DNA of 49,161 nt from JAFDZV01 sp048594725. Lineage in GTDB: Bacteria > Bacteroidota > Ignavibacteria > OLB7. The stretch's first letter is position 1. Each line of letters begins with the position of its first letter. The notes beneath the pieces were generated by a model, which searched no databases, was not told where the DNA came from, and saw only the letters and a program-made list of their open reading frames with translations. Positions 8,167-16,683 of the stretch are shown here, in pieces. The stretch covers positions 1 through 49,161 of the forward strand of contig JBMDXA010000025.1 of assembly GCA_048594725.1 (NCBI GenBank), given 5' to 3'. Position numbers and translations under genes: made by a program.

Positions 8167-8196
8167 AAGCCTCTCTACAGTTTTGTAGAGAGGCTT
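8167..8196 (+). terminator. Perfect 12-bp hairpin after rplQ
   Basis: AAGCCTCTCTAC (8167-8178) pairs perfectly with GTAGAGAGGCTT (8185-8196) around AGTTTT. A weaker T-rich region (CTTGGTTTG) follows. It is the likely end of the ribosomal-protein operon, and the near symmetry would also work on the other strand. Confidence 0.7.
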
Positions 8197-8333
8197 CTTG
8201 GTTTGTCGGCTCTTCATTTTCATGTCGGTATTTGTCAGGTTATTCAAACCGCTACTCCGAACAGCCCAAATGAGTCGCCCGGCCATGATAGCAGTCAGTT
8301 AATTGTAGTACTATTCACACACAGGGTGTATCA

Positions 8334-8915
8334 GTGAACATCTACGTGGGGAATCTCCCCTACTCCGCAACGGCGGAGGATCTTCGTGAAGCTTTCGGAG
8401 AATTCGGCAATGTGACCGCCGCTAGCATCATCATGGACAAGATGACCGGCCGCGCCAGAGGCTTCGGCTTCGTTGAGATGGAGAGCGATGAGGATGGTGC
8501 GCGTGCTATCGAGGAAATGAACGGCAAGGACTGGATGGGGCGTACCCTGACGGTCAATGAAGCCAAGCCGCGCGAACGCTCGTTCGGCGGTGGTGGCGGC
8601 GGCGGACGCGGCGGCTACAGCGGCGGCGGCGGAGACTCCGAGTACCGTGGCCGTAGCAGCGGCGGTGGTGGTGGTTACAGCGGCGGCGGTGGCGGTTACA
8701 GTGGCGGCGGCGGTTATGGCGGTGGCGGTGATCGCGGCGGCTACGGCGGCGGCGGTGATCGTGGCGGCTATGGCGGCGGCGGTGATCGCGGCGGGCGCCG
8801 TAGCGGGCCCGGAGGCAATCGTGATCGTGGCGCAGGGGGCCCAAGCCGTGAGCGCGAGCGCGGCGGCGCGGGCAACGACCGGCGCTGGGAGTCCACGGAG
8901 GATGACGATTATTAG
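8334..8915 (+). CDS. RRM-type RNA-binding protein with glycine-rich tail
   Basis: A 193-aa protein. Residues 1-80 form one RNA recognition motif: RNP2 is IYVGNLPY near the start and RNP1 is RGFGFVEM around residues 44-51. The remainder is a Gly-Arg-Tyr repeat tail (GGGG, GGYSGGGG, DRGG units), like eukaryotic glycine-rich and cyanobacterial Rbp proteins. Such proteins bind single-stranded RNA and are often cold-induced; that role is inferred here. The start is GTG 8334, set by the conserved N-terminus. The gene stands alone between two terminators. Confidence 0.92.
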   Translation: MNIYVGNLPYSATAEDLREAFGEFGNVTAASIIMDKMTGRARGFGFVEMESDEDGARAIEEMNGKDWMGRTLTVNEAKPRERSFGGGGGGGRGGYSGGGGDSEYRGRSSGGGGGYSGGGGGYSGGGGYGGGGDRGGYGGGGDRGGYGGGGDRGGRRSGPGGNRDRGAGGPSRERERGGAGNDRRWESTEDDDY

Positions 8916-8956
8916 CATGCGCTGGGGCCGGTAACCGGCCCAAGTGTAAAATTCTT

Positions 8957-8998
8957 GAGCCATCGGGCACCATCGTGTGTTCGATGGCTCTTTTTTTT
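8957..8998 (+). terminator. Rho-independent terminator
   Basis: GAGCCATCG (8957-8965) pairs with CGATGGCTC (8982-8990), followed directly by eight T residues (8991-8998). It terminates the RRM gene and ends only 14 bases before the engB start. Confidence 0.92.
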
Positions 8999-9012
8999 GT
9001 TAGTTATGCGAT

Positions 9013-9600
9013 ATGCTCCGAATTACATCCGCGGAATTTGTGATCAGCGCAGCGCGCCCTGAGCAGTTCCCCAAAGCCCCGACCCCAGAGATCGCCTTCG
9101 CCGGCCGTTCCAACGTCGGCAAGTCGTCGCTCCTGAATTCCATCGTCGGCCGCAAGGCGCTCGCCAAAACCAGCGCCACCCCCGGCAAGACCCAGCAGAT
9201 CAATTTCTTTCGCATCAACGATCGCTTCCACTTCGTCGATCTTCCGGGATACGGATATGCAAAGGTCTCCAAGACCGAGCGCGAAGCGTGGGTCCGGCTC
9301 ATCGAGTCGTATCTCAGCGGCCGCGACCAGCTTCGTCTGGTGGTGGCGCTGAGCGATATCCGCCACGAAACCCCGCAGCTGGACCTGGATCTGTTCCAGT
9401 GGCTCGATTCCATCGGCCGCCCCTTTCTGGTGGTGCTTACCAAATACGATAAGGTCTCGGCGATACAGGCGGAGGCACGCGTGCAGGAGGTGACCGAACT
9501 GCTCCAACGGTATCCGGCGTGCATCGGCGTGATCCCCTATTCCTCCCAGACCCGGCATAATCGGGATAAGCTCCTCGGGGCGCTGGGCAATGCGTTCTGA
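9013..9600 (+). CDS. engB: Ribosome-biogenesis GTPase EngB/YsxC
   Basis: A 195-aa small GTPase needed for late 50S subunit assembly. The G motifs are in order: G1 GRSNVGKSS (about residues 33-41), G2 within SATPGKTQQINFF, G3 DLPGYG, G4 TKYDK and G5 near PYSSQT. Length matches the family. ATG 9013 begins just 14 bases after the T tract of the preceding terminator, so its promoter must lie in or before the terminator, or the mRNA has a very short leader. No Shine-Dalgarno sequence is evident. Confidence 0.94.
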   Translation: MLRITSAEFVISAARPEQFPKAPTPEIAFAGRSNVGKSSLLNSIVGRKALAKTSATPGKTQQINFFRINDRFHFVDLPGYGYAKVSKTEREAWVRLIESYLSGRDQLRLVVALSDIRHETPQLDLDLFQWLDSIGRPFLVVLTKYDKVSAIQAEARVQEVTELLQRYPACIGVIPYSSQTRHNRDKLLGALGNAF

Positions 9601-9820
9601 TTGGCGGGGGAGGGAGAACGTGCCCGATTCCCCTTGAACCGGTGTGGCGAATTGTGAAAAGGAGGGGGAGAAGGGGGGAGCCGGCCAGGAGTGGTGCGGG
9701 GTTGGTATGGGTTCTTCATGGCTGAACGCCACGGACTGACGGATTGAATGACCGGCGGACCATCATGGTCCACCCTTATGTTCCAAGCATCAATACCAAG
9801 CTCCAAGCAGGTAACTCTCC

Positions 9821-10978
9821 ATGAAACCACGTTTGTTCACGCCGGGCCCCACGCCGGTTCCCGAATCGGTGATGCTGCGTATGGCACAGCCGATCATCCA
9901 TCATCGCACTCCCGAGTTTCAGGGGGCGCTTCGTGATGTCACCGAGGGGTTGCAGTATCTGTTCTGCACCTCGCAGCCGGTGCTGACCCTTACCGCCAGC
10001 GGTACCGGTGCCATGGAGTCGGCGCTGGTCAATACTCTCTCGCCGGGAGATGAACTCGTGTTCGTGAACGCCGGCAAGTTCGGGGAACGGTGGGGGGAGA
10101 TAGCCCGTGCCTACGGCCTGGTTCCGCACGAGATCACCGTGGAGTGGGGCAGTGCCGTCACCGCCGAGCGTGTGCTGGAAGCCCTGGCGGAGCATCCCGC
10201 CGCAAAGGCGCTCTGCCTTACCCACAGCGAAACCTCCACCGGTGTCTATACCGATGTCCGTGCGATTGCCGCGGCGGTCCGCCCCTCGTTCGATGGCCTT
10301 ATCATCGTGGACGGCATCACCGCCGTGGGAGCGCACGAGATGCGGTTCGACGAGTGGGATCTGGATGTGGTGGTGACCGGGTCGCAGAAGGGATTGATGA
10401 TCCCTCCGGGGCTGGCCTTTATCGCCCTGAGCGAGCGCGCCTGGAAGGCCACGGAGACCTCCCGGCTGCCGAAGTTCTATTTCGATATGAGGGTCGCCCG
10501 CAAATCCCTTCTCTCGGAGGATACCCCCTGGACTCCGGCGGTGACGCTGGTGCTGGGAGTGGCCGAGGCGCTCCGGATGATCCGCGAAGAAGGGATCGAG
10601 AACGTCTGGAGCCGCCATCAGCGCCTTGGAAGCGCGCTTCGTGCCGGCGTGGCGGCGCTGGGGCTGGAGCCGTTCGGCAAGCCCCCCTCCAATGCCCTTA
10701 CCTCGGTGCGCCTGCCGGAGAAGGGGGAGGAGTTCATGAAGCTGATAAAGAAGAAGTACCAGGTGACGATGGCCGCAGGACAGGATCATCTGAAAGGAAA
10801 GATCTTCCGGGTGTCGCATCTCGGTTATTATGATGAAGCCGATATGCTGAGCGTCCTCTATGCCATCGAAAGCGCGCTGGCCGATATCGGCAATACGCAT
10901 ACGCCGGGGGCGGGGCTGGCTGCGGCGCAGAAGACATTCAACGAAACCGCCCATCGGCCGGATGGGGAGGGAGCATGA
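9821..10978 (+). CDS. PLP-dependent class V aminotransferase (serine/phosphoserine-glyoxylate type)
   Basis: A 385-aa fold-type I aminotransferase. It starts RLFTPGPTPVPESV, typical of the alanine/serine-glyoxylate aminotransferase branch. The PLP region includes TASGTGAMESAL, an aspartate in IIVDGITAVGA, and the Schiff-base lysine K190 in TGSQKGLM. Its last four bases overlap the serA start, so the two are translated together. In several lineages a class V enzyme beside serA supplies the transamination step after phosphoglycerate oxidation; that assignment is inferred here. Substrate cannot be read from sequence alone. The 220-base spacer upstream shows no features. Confidence 0.88.
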   Translation: MKPRLFTPGPTPVPESVMLRMAQPIIHHRTPEFQGALRDVTEGLQYLFCTSQPVLTLTASGTGAMESALVNTLSPGDELVFVNAGKFGERWGEIARAYGLVPHEITVEWGSAVTAERVLEALAEHPAAKALCLTHSETSTGVYTDVRAIAAAVRPSFDGLIIVDGITAVGAHEMRFDEWDLDVVVTGSQKGLMIPPGLAFIALSERAWKATETSRLPKFYFDMRVARKSLLSEDTPWTPAVTLVLGVAEALRMIREEGIENVWSRHQRLGSALRAGVAALGLEPFGKPPSNALTSVRLPEKGEEFMKLIKKKYQVTMAAGQDHLKGKIFRVSHLGYYDEADMLSVLYAIESALADIGNTHTPGAGLAAAQKTFNETAHRPDGEGA

Positions 10979-12573
10979 TGGAGTACCGAGTTCTTATCGC
11001 CGATGCGGTCAACAAGGAGTGCGATCGCATCCTCCAGGCACGTGGCATCACCGTGGAGCGGGCCGTGGGCCTCTCCCCCGAGGAGCTGCACCGGATGCTC
11101 CCGCAGTTCGATGGCATGGTGGTGCGAAGCGCCGTGCAGGTGAACCGCGAGATGATCGGCACCATGAGCCGTATGCGCCTGATAGGCCGCGCCGGCGCCG
11201 GTGTGGATAACATCGACGTGGAGGCGGCTACGGAGATGGGGATCGTGGTGATGAACACTCCGGGAGGCAATACCGTCTCCGCTACCGAGCATACCATCGC
11301 CATGCTGCTATCGATGCTCCGGAAGATCCCGGCCGCCAACGCCAGCCTCCGGTCCGGCGCGTGGGACCGCAAGACCTTCGTGGGAACCGAGCTGCTGGGA
11401 AAGCGTGTCGGGGTGCTGGGGCTGGGACGTATCGGCAAGGAGGTGGCCCGCCGCCTGCAAGCGTTCGATACCGTGGTGGTGGGATATGATCCGGTGCTGA
11501 GCGCGCCGGCCGTGGAGGAGCTGGGAATCCAGCCTGCGGGGTTCGATGATCTGATCGCCACCTCCGATATCATTCTGGTGCATATCCCGCTATTGGCCGA
11601 GACCCGCGGCCTGATCGGCGCCGCCGAATTTGCCCGGATGAAGCGCGGCGTCTTTATCGTCAATACCGCCCGTGGCGAGCTTATCGACGAAGCCGCACTC
11701 CTGGAGGCGCTGAACGCCGGCCAGGTGGCAGGGGCGGCGCTGGATGTCTTTGCCGGGGAGCCGCCCACATTCCCGAATCCCCTGATCGATCATCCGAACG
11801 TGGTGGCAACCCCCCATGTGGCGGCATCCACCGAGGAGGCCCAGGGACGTGTGGCGATCGATATCGCCGCGCAGATGGCCGATTTCTTCGAAGGGAAGGG
11901 GGCACGCGGCGTGGTGAACGCGGCCGGCCTGGAAGGTTCGCTGGAGAGCGAGGCCATGCCGATGATGCGTGCGGCCGAACGGCTCGGGGCCCTGCTGGGA
12001 CAGCTCGTGGAAAACCACGATGTCTCCTGCAAACTTATCGTCTATGGCAGCAATGCCACGCCGATAGCGCGCGGTCTGGGAGCCTCGTTCCTTGCCGGTA
12101 TGGTGGGGTTGGGGCTGGATAAGACCGTCAACGCCATCAACGCCGAGATGCTGGCCGAGCGTAACCGGGTGAAGCTGGTCACCGTGGGCGAGGGATCGCA
12201 TCCCCGGTTCAACATGCTTCTGTGTGCGGAGGTCACCAGCGGTCGCGAAACCCGCACCGCCGCCATGACGGTGATCGGCTGGAACGAGCCGCGGCTGGTG
12301 ATGGTCGATGACGTCTGGCTGGATATCCGCCCCATCGGCTCCATCATCCTCTTCGAGAATCTGGATCAGCCGGGGGTGCTCGCCGCGGTCAGCTCCACGC
12401 TCTCCACGCATAACGTCAACATCGCCGATGTGACGCTCGGGCGCCGCGAGGGAACCGGCCAGGCCCTCACCGTGATGCGCACCGACGAGGAGTTGAGCGA
12501 TACGATTCTGAACAAGCTGGGGCTTCTGAACGTGGTGCAGCGGGTACGTACGCTTCGCTTCGAGGAGGAATAG
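10975..12573 (+). CDS. serA: D-3-phosphoglycerate dehydrogenase, long form with ACT domain
   Basis: A 532-aa enzyme that oxidises 3-phosphoglycerate, the first step of serine synthesis. The NAD-binding loop GLGRIG is at 149-154. The catalytic trio sits in NTARGELIDE (Arg), ALDVFAGEPP (Glu) and TPHVAASTEEAQ (His). After the catalytic domain come the intervening ASB-type domain (~320-450) and a C-terminal ACT domain (FENLDQPGVLAAVSSTL with HNVNIADVTLGR), usually a serine-binding regulatory site. ATG 10975 overlaps the aminotransferase stop; ATG 10978 is equally possible. Confidence 0.96.
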   Translation: MMEYRVLIADAVNKECDRILQARGITVERAVGLSPEELHRMLPQFDGMVVRSAVQVNREMIGTMSRMRLIGRAGAGVDNIDVEAATEMGIVVMNTPGGNTVSATEHTIAMLLSMLRKIPAANASLRSGAWDRKTFVGTELLGKRVGVLGLGRIGKEVARRLQAFDTVVVGYDPVLSAPAVEELGIQPAGFDDLIATSDIILVHIPLLAETRGLIGAAEFARMKRGVFIVNTARGELIDEAALLEALNAGQVAGAALDVFAGEPPTFPNPLIDHPNVVATPHVAASTEEAQGRVAIDIAAQMADFFEGKGARGVVNAAGLEGSLESEAMPMMRAAERLGALLGQLVENHDVSCKLIVYGSNATPIARGLGASFLAGMVGLGLDKTVNAINAEMLAERNRVKLVTVGEGSHPRFNMLLCAEVTSGRETRTAAMTVIGWNEPRLVMVDDVWLDIRPIGSIILFENLDQPGVLAAVSSTLSTHNVNIADVTLGRREGTGQALTVMRTDEELSDTILNKLGLLNVVQRVRTLRFEEE

Positions 12574-12605
12574 CTTCCTGCGGGAATGTCCGTGTGACGG
12601 GTGAT

Positions 12606-12636
12606 AACGCCGCGATACCAGGAGTGTCGCGGCGTT
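12606..12636 (+). terminator. Terminator-like hairpin after serA
   Basis: AACGCCGCGA (12606-12615) pairs perfectly with TCGCGGCGTT (12627-12636), and the sequence continues TTGCCG. It lies 33 bases after the serA stop. Confidence 0.65.
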
Positions 12637-13341
12637 TGCCGTATTGGGACAGGTGTGGGGGGGGACCGTGGCCGGGGAGTGCGGAAGCGGGAACATCCGG
12701 AACAGGGGGCGTGGAGCCCGTATCGTTATGCCGCAAACGGGTAACTTTTCACCCCCACACGTGTAGGTTTGTGCATGAGCGCTGCTATGGAGAAGGGGGA
12801 AGCCGGGGAGCGGGATGGCAGGAGCGGGGGAGGCGACCGGAACGAAGTATTACGAGCTGGTAACTTTTTCCGGAATGCAGTGTAGGTTGATTCAGGACAG
12901 GAGAACTGGAAGAATACAACTTGAGACGGCGGTGGTGGGGAGAATGTTCCCGTCGGGAGCGGGAATCAGCGGAGATAATTTTGCGGTTACGTCCGCGCGA
13001 GGCTATATTCGGCGTCAAATTTTGATAAAACTCCCTACCAACGCTGGTAATCAAGCCTCAGTGCCCGATAGCATTCGGTTTCAACGCCAGGTGCGTTCCT
13101 CTTCCACCCCCTCCTTCCTCTTCTTCGGACTTCTCCGCTACGAAGTCCGGCGGACGGCTTGTTCCTGTTCGGAAGCTGCTTCCATCCCCTTCGAATCCTT
13201 CGTTTTTCCGGGCTACGGAGGGGGATCGCGGAAAGTTTCAACGGCATCGGCCATGCCGGAAGAATAGAGTTACGACAAGATTTTCAGAGTAAATATAGAT
13301 CCATGCTACTTCATACTACATCCATACCAAGGAGTGCTCAG
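12637..13341 (+). promoter_or_regulatory. Long leader region upstream of the TonB receptor gene
   Basis: About 700 bases with no convincing gene; the longest frame has no family features or ribosome-binding site. It contains a duplicated GGTAACTTTT/GTGTAGGTT element (separate entry), a TAATTTTG box (12976-12983) matching TAnnTTTG, and a hairpin CGGACTTC/GAAGTCCG near 13125-13151. Together these suggest the regulated promoter and leader of the envelope locus. Confidence 0.45.
12740..12888 (+). repeat. Duplicated promoter-like element, two copies
   Basis: GGTAACTTTT is followed 21 bases from its start by GTGTAGGTT in both copies: 12740/12761 and 12859/12880. The copies are 119 bases apart and flanking bases differ. 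The first copy contains TAGGTTTG (12764-12771), an exact TAnnTTTG match; the second has TAGGTTGA. Conserved boxes with fixed spacing suggest tandem promoters or duplicated operators. Confidence 0.5.
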
Positions 13342-16300
13342 ATGAAACGCAGGCTACTTAGCTTAGCCACAGTTGCGCTTCTCGCTCCGTTGGCCGTGCA
13401 GGCACAGACCGTAGGTACGCTGGCCGGCAAGGTGACCAACGAGAAGGGAGAGTCGGTGCGCGGAGCAACGATCAAGATCCTCGGTACCTCCCCGACCAGA
13501 GGTGCCGTTTCCAAGGAGGACGGTTCGTTCCTGATCGCGGGCGTTCGTGCTGATGTCTACGACATTCAGATCACGTCCGTCGGCTACAGCACCTATCTCA
13601 ACAAAGGCGTGCGCATCTCGGTCGACCAGACCACCACCCTGAACGCTCGTCTGCAGAGCTCCGTATCGCGCACCGACTCGGTGTTCGTGAGTGCCCGTGC
13701 CGACGTTGTTGTTGCCGAGCGTGTGGGCAAGCAGACCTCCATGACCGGCGAGCAGATGCAGCGCAGTGCACGCACCAACATCCAGGGCGCGGTGGCTCTC
13801 TCCAGCGGTGTTACCACCGGTGGCGTCAACGGCTTCTCCATTCGTGGCGGCCGTGCCAACGAGACCTCGATCCGTGTCGACGGCGTCGAAGTGAGCGATC
13901 CGTTCTCGGGCGGATTCGGTACGACCAACTCCAGCTACTACCCGACGGTTTCCACCATGGCGGTGGAGGAGGTCCAGGTGATCTCCTCCGGGTTCGGCGC
14001 CGATTACGGCGACGTTCTCTCCGGCGTGGTCAATACGGTTACCCGTAACGGCCGCAACGACCGTTACGAGGGTACTTTCAACTTCCGTACGGGCGTTCCG
14101 GCACTCTACGGCTCCAGCGAGCCGGTTACCGTCAAGAAGGCGGGAACCGAGATCGACACCACGCTCCCCGGAGCAAAGCTCCTCAGCTCCGGCAGCAAGA
14201 TCTATGAGTTCGGTTTCGGCGGGCCGATCCTCGAACAGCTTACCTTCTTCATTGCCGGCAAGCTCCAGAGCGTTCCGTACAGCGGCAGCTCCTACGAGGT
14301 GTTCGACATGTCGGAGCAGTACGCCCAGCAGCGTGCCCAGGTTGCCCAGCAGGTCTGGGGCTTCTCCCTGAAGCCGACCAACCTCGGCGCACTTCCGCAC
14401 CAGGAGGTGCTCAACCGCCACCTCAATGCGAAGTTCAAGCTCGGCCTCACCGAGAGCATCTTCCTTGAGCTCGGCGGCGAGCTGGGTCTTACCAGCTCCG
14501 AGACCGGCGACTGGAACAGCATCTATCAGTTCGACAATCCCCGGTTCGCCAACGGCGGCGATACCACCGTTCAGAGCGGCGTGCTGGAGCGCGATGCCCA
14601 GCAGGTCAACCAGAACACCATCATCAACCGTGCGAACGTGCGCTACTTCCAGACCCTGGATGCCAGCAGCTACTTCGAGGTGAGCGGTTCGTGGGTGCGT
14701 CATATGAACGAGATCGGCAAGAAGGACGAGTCGAAGGACTACGGCCTCTTCGATACCTACGATATCTATCTGCCGGAGGACGCCGATAACGATAACGTTA
14801 TCGACCGCTACGCCAATCCGGAGACCGACGTTGCGCTGAACCAGTACTATCCGGACCGTATCTCGTCGTTCGGGCGCAACCCGCTGACCGGCCTGTACGA
14901 GGGACCGGAGACCGGCGGTGCCAGCCAGAACCCGTATGGCCTGATCGATGGCAGCTTCCCGGTGCACGGCAACTCCCGTAGCCTGGAAGTGCGCGAGGCC
15001 ATGAGCATCGGGCTGAAGGGGAACTACGAGACCAACTTCCAGCTGGGCGAGGTGCAGACCCAGGTGAAGTCCGGTTTCGAGTTCACCCAGACCACGCTCC
15101 GCCGTCACGAGAACAACCTTCCCTGGGAAGGCAACCCGTTCTTCGACGTGTACGGTTACGACGTCAGCTACTTCAACAGCGATACCACCGGCACGCTCCG
15201 CAACTTCTTCAAGGAGCCGTACAAGCCGATCGAAGGCGCTCTGTATGTGCAGACCCGCTTCGATTACAAGTCGATCCTCTTCCAGCCGGGTGTCCGCTTC
15301 GACTTCCTGAACCCGAACACCAAGGTGCCGCCGTCGCGCCGTGCCACGATTGACGATGTGGTGCTGGGCCTTAAGAGCGCCGAGGATGCCACCGTGAAGT
15401 TCCAGGTCAGCCCCCGTATCGGCGTCAGCTATCCGGTGACCGACAACTCGCAGTTCCGCGTGAACTTCGCGATGATGTTCAAGATGCCGGAGTTCAACAA
15501 CCTGTACGACAACGCCTTCGGCGATGCGCAGCGCGGCAACCAGCTCTTCGGCAATCCGAATATCGATCCGCAGAAGGTTCTTATCTATGAAATGGGCTAC
15601 GAGGCCCAGATCGCCGATAACTACTACATCGATGTCTCGGCCTATTATCGCGATATCTACAATCAGACCGGTGTTACCTACGTCCCGGCTATTCCGTCGC
15701 CGTATATCATTTACAGCGTCGCGGAGTATGGCAACGTGCGTGGTCTTGAAATCACCGCCCGGCGTCTGCTGTCGGACAACTTCGGTCTGGAATTGAACTA
15801 TACGCTTCAGAAGGCCGTCGGTACTGCTTCGGAGCCGGGTGCGAACTACTCGGTGCTGATCGGTTCGGTGGACCCGTATACCGGCGAGCAGCAGAAGCTC
15901 CCGCTGACGGAGTACCCGCTGAACTACGACCAGACCCACAAGCTGACCGGCACGCTCTCGCTGGTCTGGGGTGATGGCGAGGGCCCATCGATCGGTGGCC
16001 TGAAGATCCTTCAGAACTCGGACATCACGTTCACCTCGACGTTTACCTCGGGCCTTCCGTATACCCGTGAGACCGAGCGCGGGCAGCCGACGACCGAGTA
16101 CAACTCGCAGCGTCTTCCCTCGACCTTCTCCACCGAGATTCACCTCGAGCGTGGAATCAAGCTTCGCGATTTCTTCGGCGACGGCGTCGGCAATCTGGAG
16201 CTGAGCCTGTATGCCGATGTGTTCAACATCTTCAATGCTACCGGCCCGATCGGAGTTCGCTACTCCCGCAGCCTGGCCGCCACCGGCGGATCACGCTACT

Positions 16301-16599
16301 CGATCACCGGCGACCCGAACAGCGACGGCGTTGGCATGAACCGCAAGATCGGTGACTTCATCGCCACTCCGCACTACCGTGAGATCGATCCGAACCGTCC
16401 GGAGACCTGGGATGTGACCCAGTACGACCGTTACGGCACCCGGTACTATAACCCGTATGCCGATTCCAACCTCGACGGCGTGGTTACCCAGCAGGAGCGC
16501 TACGAGGGCTACCAGCGATATATCGCTACCGCCCAGATGCTTCGCGGCTACTACCAGACCCCGCGTTCCATCTCCGTCGGCGTCAGGCTGAGGTTCTAA
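13342..16599 (+). CDS. TonB-dependent outer-membrane receptor with carboxypeptidase-like N-terminal domain
   Basis: A 1085-aa outer-membrane protein. ATG 13342 is chosen because AAGGAG (13329-13334) precedes it by seven bases and it opens a signal peptide (MKRRLLSLATVALLAPLAVQ, cleavage after QAQ). Residues ~25-105 are a carboxypeptidase-regulatory-like domain (GKVTNEKGESVRGATIKILG). The plug follows, with SIRGGRANETSIRVDGVEV and ADYGDVLSGVVNTVTRNG. The rest is a beta-barrel with aromatic strand ends, finishing in VGVRLRF, an outer-membrane insertion signal. Cargo is unknown. A large exoprotein and a PorV-like barrel follow, suggesting surface transport or export. Confidence 0.93.
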   Translation: MKRRLLSLATVALLAPLAVQAQTVGTLAGKVTNEKGESVRGATIKILGTSPTRGAVSKEDGSFLIAGVRADVYDIQITSVGYSTYLNKGVRISVDQTTTLNARLQSSVSRTDSVFVSARADVVVAERVGKQTSMTGEQMQRSARTNIQGAVALSSGVTTGGVNGFSIRGGRANETSIRVDGVEVSDPFSGGFGTTNSSYYPTVSTMAVEEVQVISSGFGADYGDVLSGVVNTVTRNGRNDRYEGTFNFRTGVPALYGSSEPVTVKKAGTEIDTTLPGAKLLSSGSKIYEFGFGGPILEQLTFFIAGKLQSVPYSGSSYEVFDMSEQYAQQRAQVAQQVWGFSLKPTNLGALPHQEVLNRHLNAKFKLGLTESIFLELGGELGLTSSETGDWNSIYQFDNPRFANGGDTTVQSGVLERDAQQVNQNTIINRANVRYFQTLDASSYFEVSGSWVRHMNEIGKKDESKDYGLFDTYDIYLPEDADNDNVIDRYANPETDVALNQYYPDRISSFGRNPLTGLYEGPETGGASQNPYGLIDGSFPVHGNSRSLEVREAMSIGLKGNYETNFQLGEVQTQVKSGFEFTQTTLRRHENNLPWEGNPFFDVYGYDVSYFNSDTTGTLRNFFKEPYKPIEGALYVQTRFDYKSILFQPGVRFDFLNPNTKVPPSRRATIDDVVLGLKSAEDATVKFQVSPRIGVSYPVTDNSQFRVNFAMMFKMPEFNNLYDNAFGDAQRGNQLFGNPNIDPQKVLIYEMGYEAQIADNYYIDVSAYYRDIYNQTGVTYVPAIPSPYIIYSVAEYGNVRGLEITARRLLSDNFGLELNYTLQKAVGTASEPGANYSVLIGSVDPYTGEQQKLPLTEYPLNYDQTHKLTGTLSLVWGDGEGPSIGGLKILQNSDITFTSTFTSGLPYTRETERGQPTTEYNSQRLPSTFSTEIHLERGIKLRDFFGDGVGNLELSLYADVFNIFNATGPIGVRYSRSLAATGGSRYSITGDPNSDGVGMNRKIGDFIATPHYREIDPNRPETWDVTQYDRYGTRYYNPYADSNLDGVVTQQERYEGYQRYIATAQMLRGYYQTPRSISVGVRLRF

Positions 16600-16609
16600 T
16601 TCGATTCGG

Positions 16610-16633
16610 CGGGGGGGCCCCGGTGTCCCCCCG
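16610..16633 (+). other. G/C-block hairpin between receptor and exoprotein genes
   Basis: CGGGGGG (16610-16616) can pair with CCCCCCG (16627-16633). No T tract follows, so read-through into the next gene with partial attenuation is possible, which would set receptor:exoprotein ratios. Confidence 0.4.
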
Positions 16634-16683
16634 TCCTCTCATACGGTGATACAAGGCTATTATCAATTCTTAGAGGAATACAC

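Noticed and set aside
12815..13267. 150-aa plus-strand frame before the TonB receptor
   Set aside because: No ribosome-binding site, no motif, and it spans promoter-like elements and a hairpin.
13363..16143. 926-aa open frame on the minus strand
   Set aside because: It is antisense to the TonB receptor, is rich in His, Arg, Gly and Val as expected from complementing GC-rich codons, and has no family motif.
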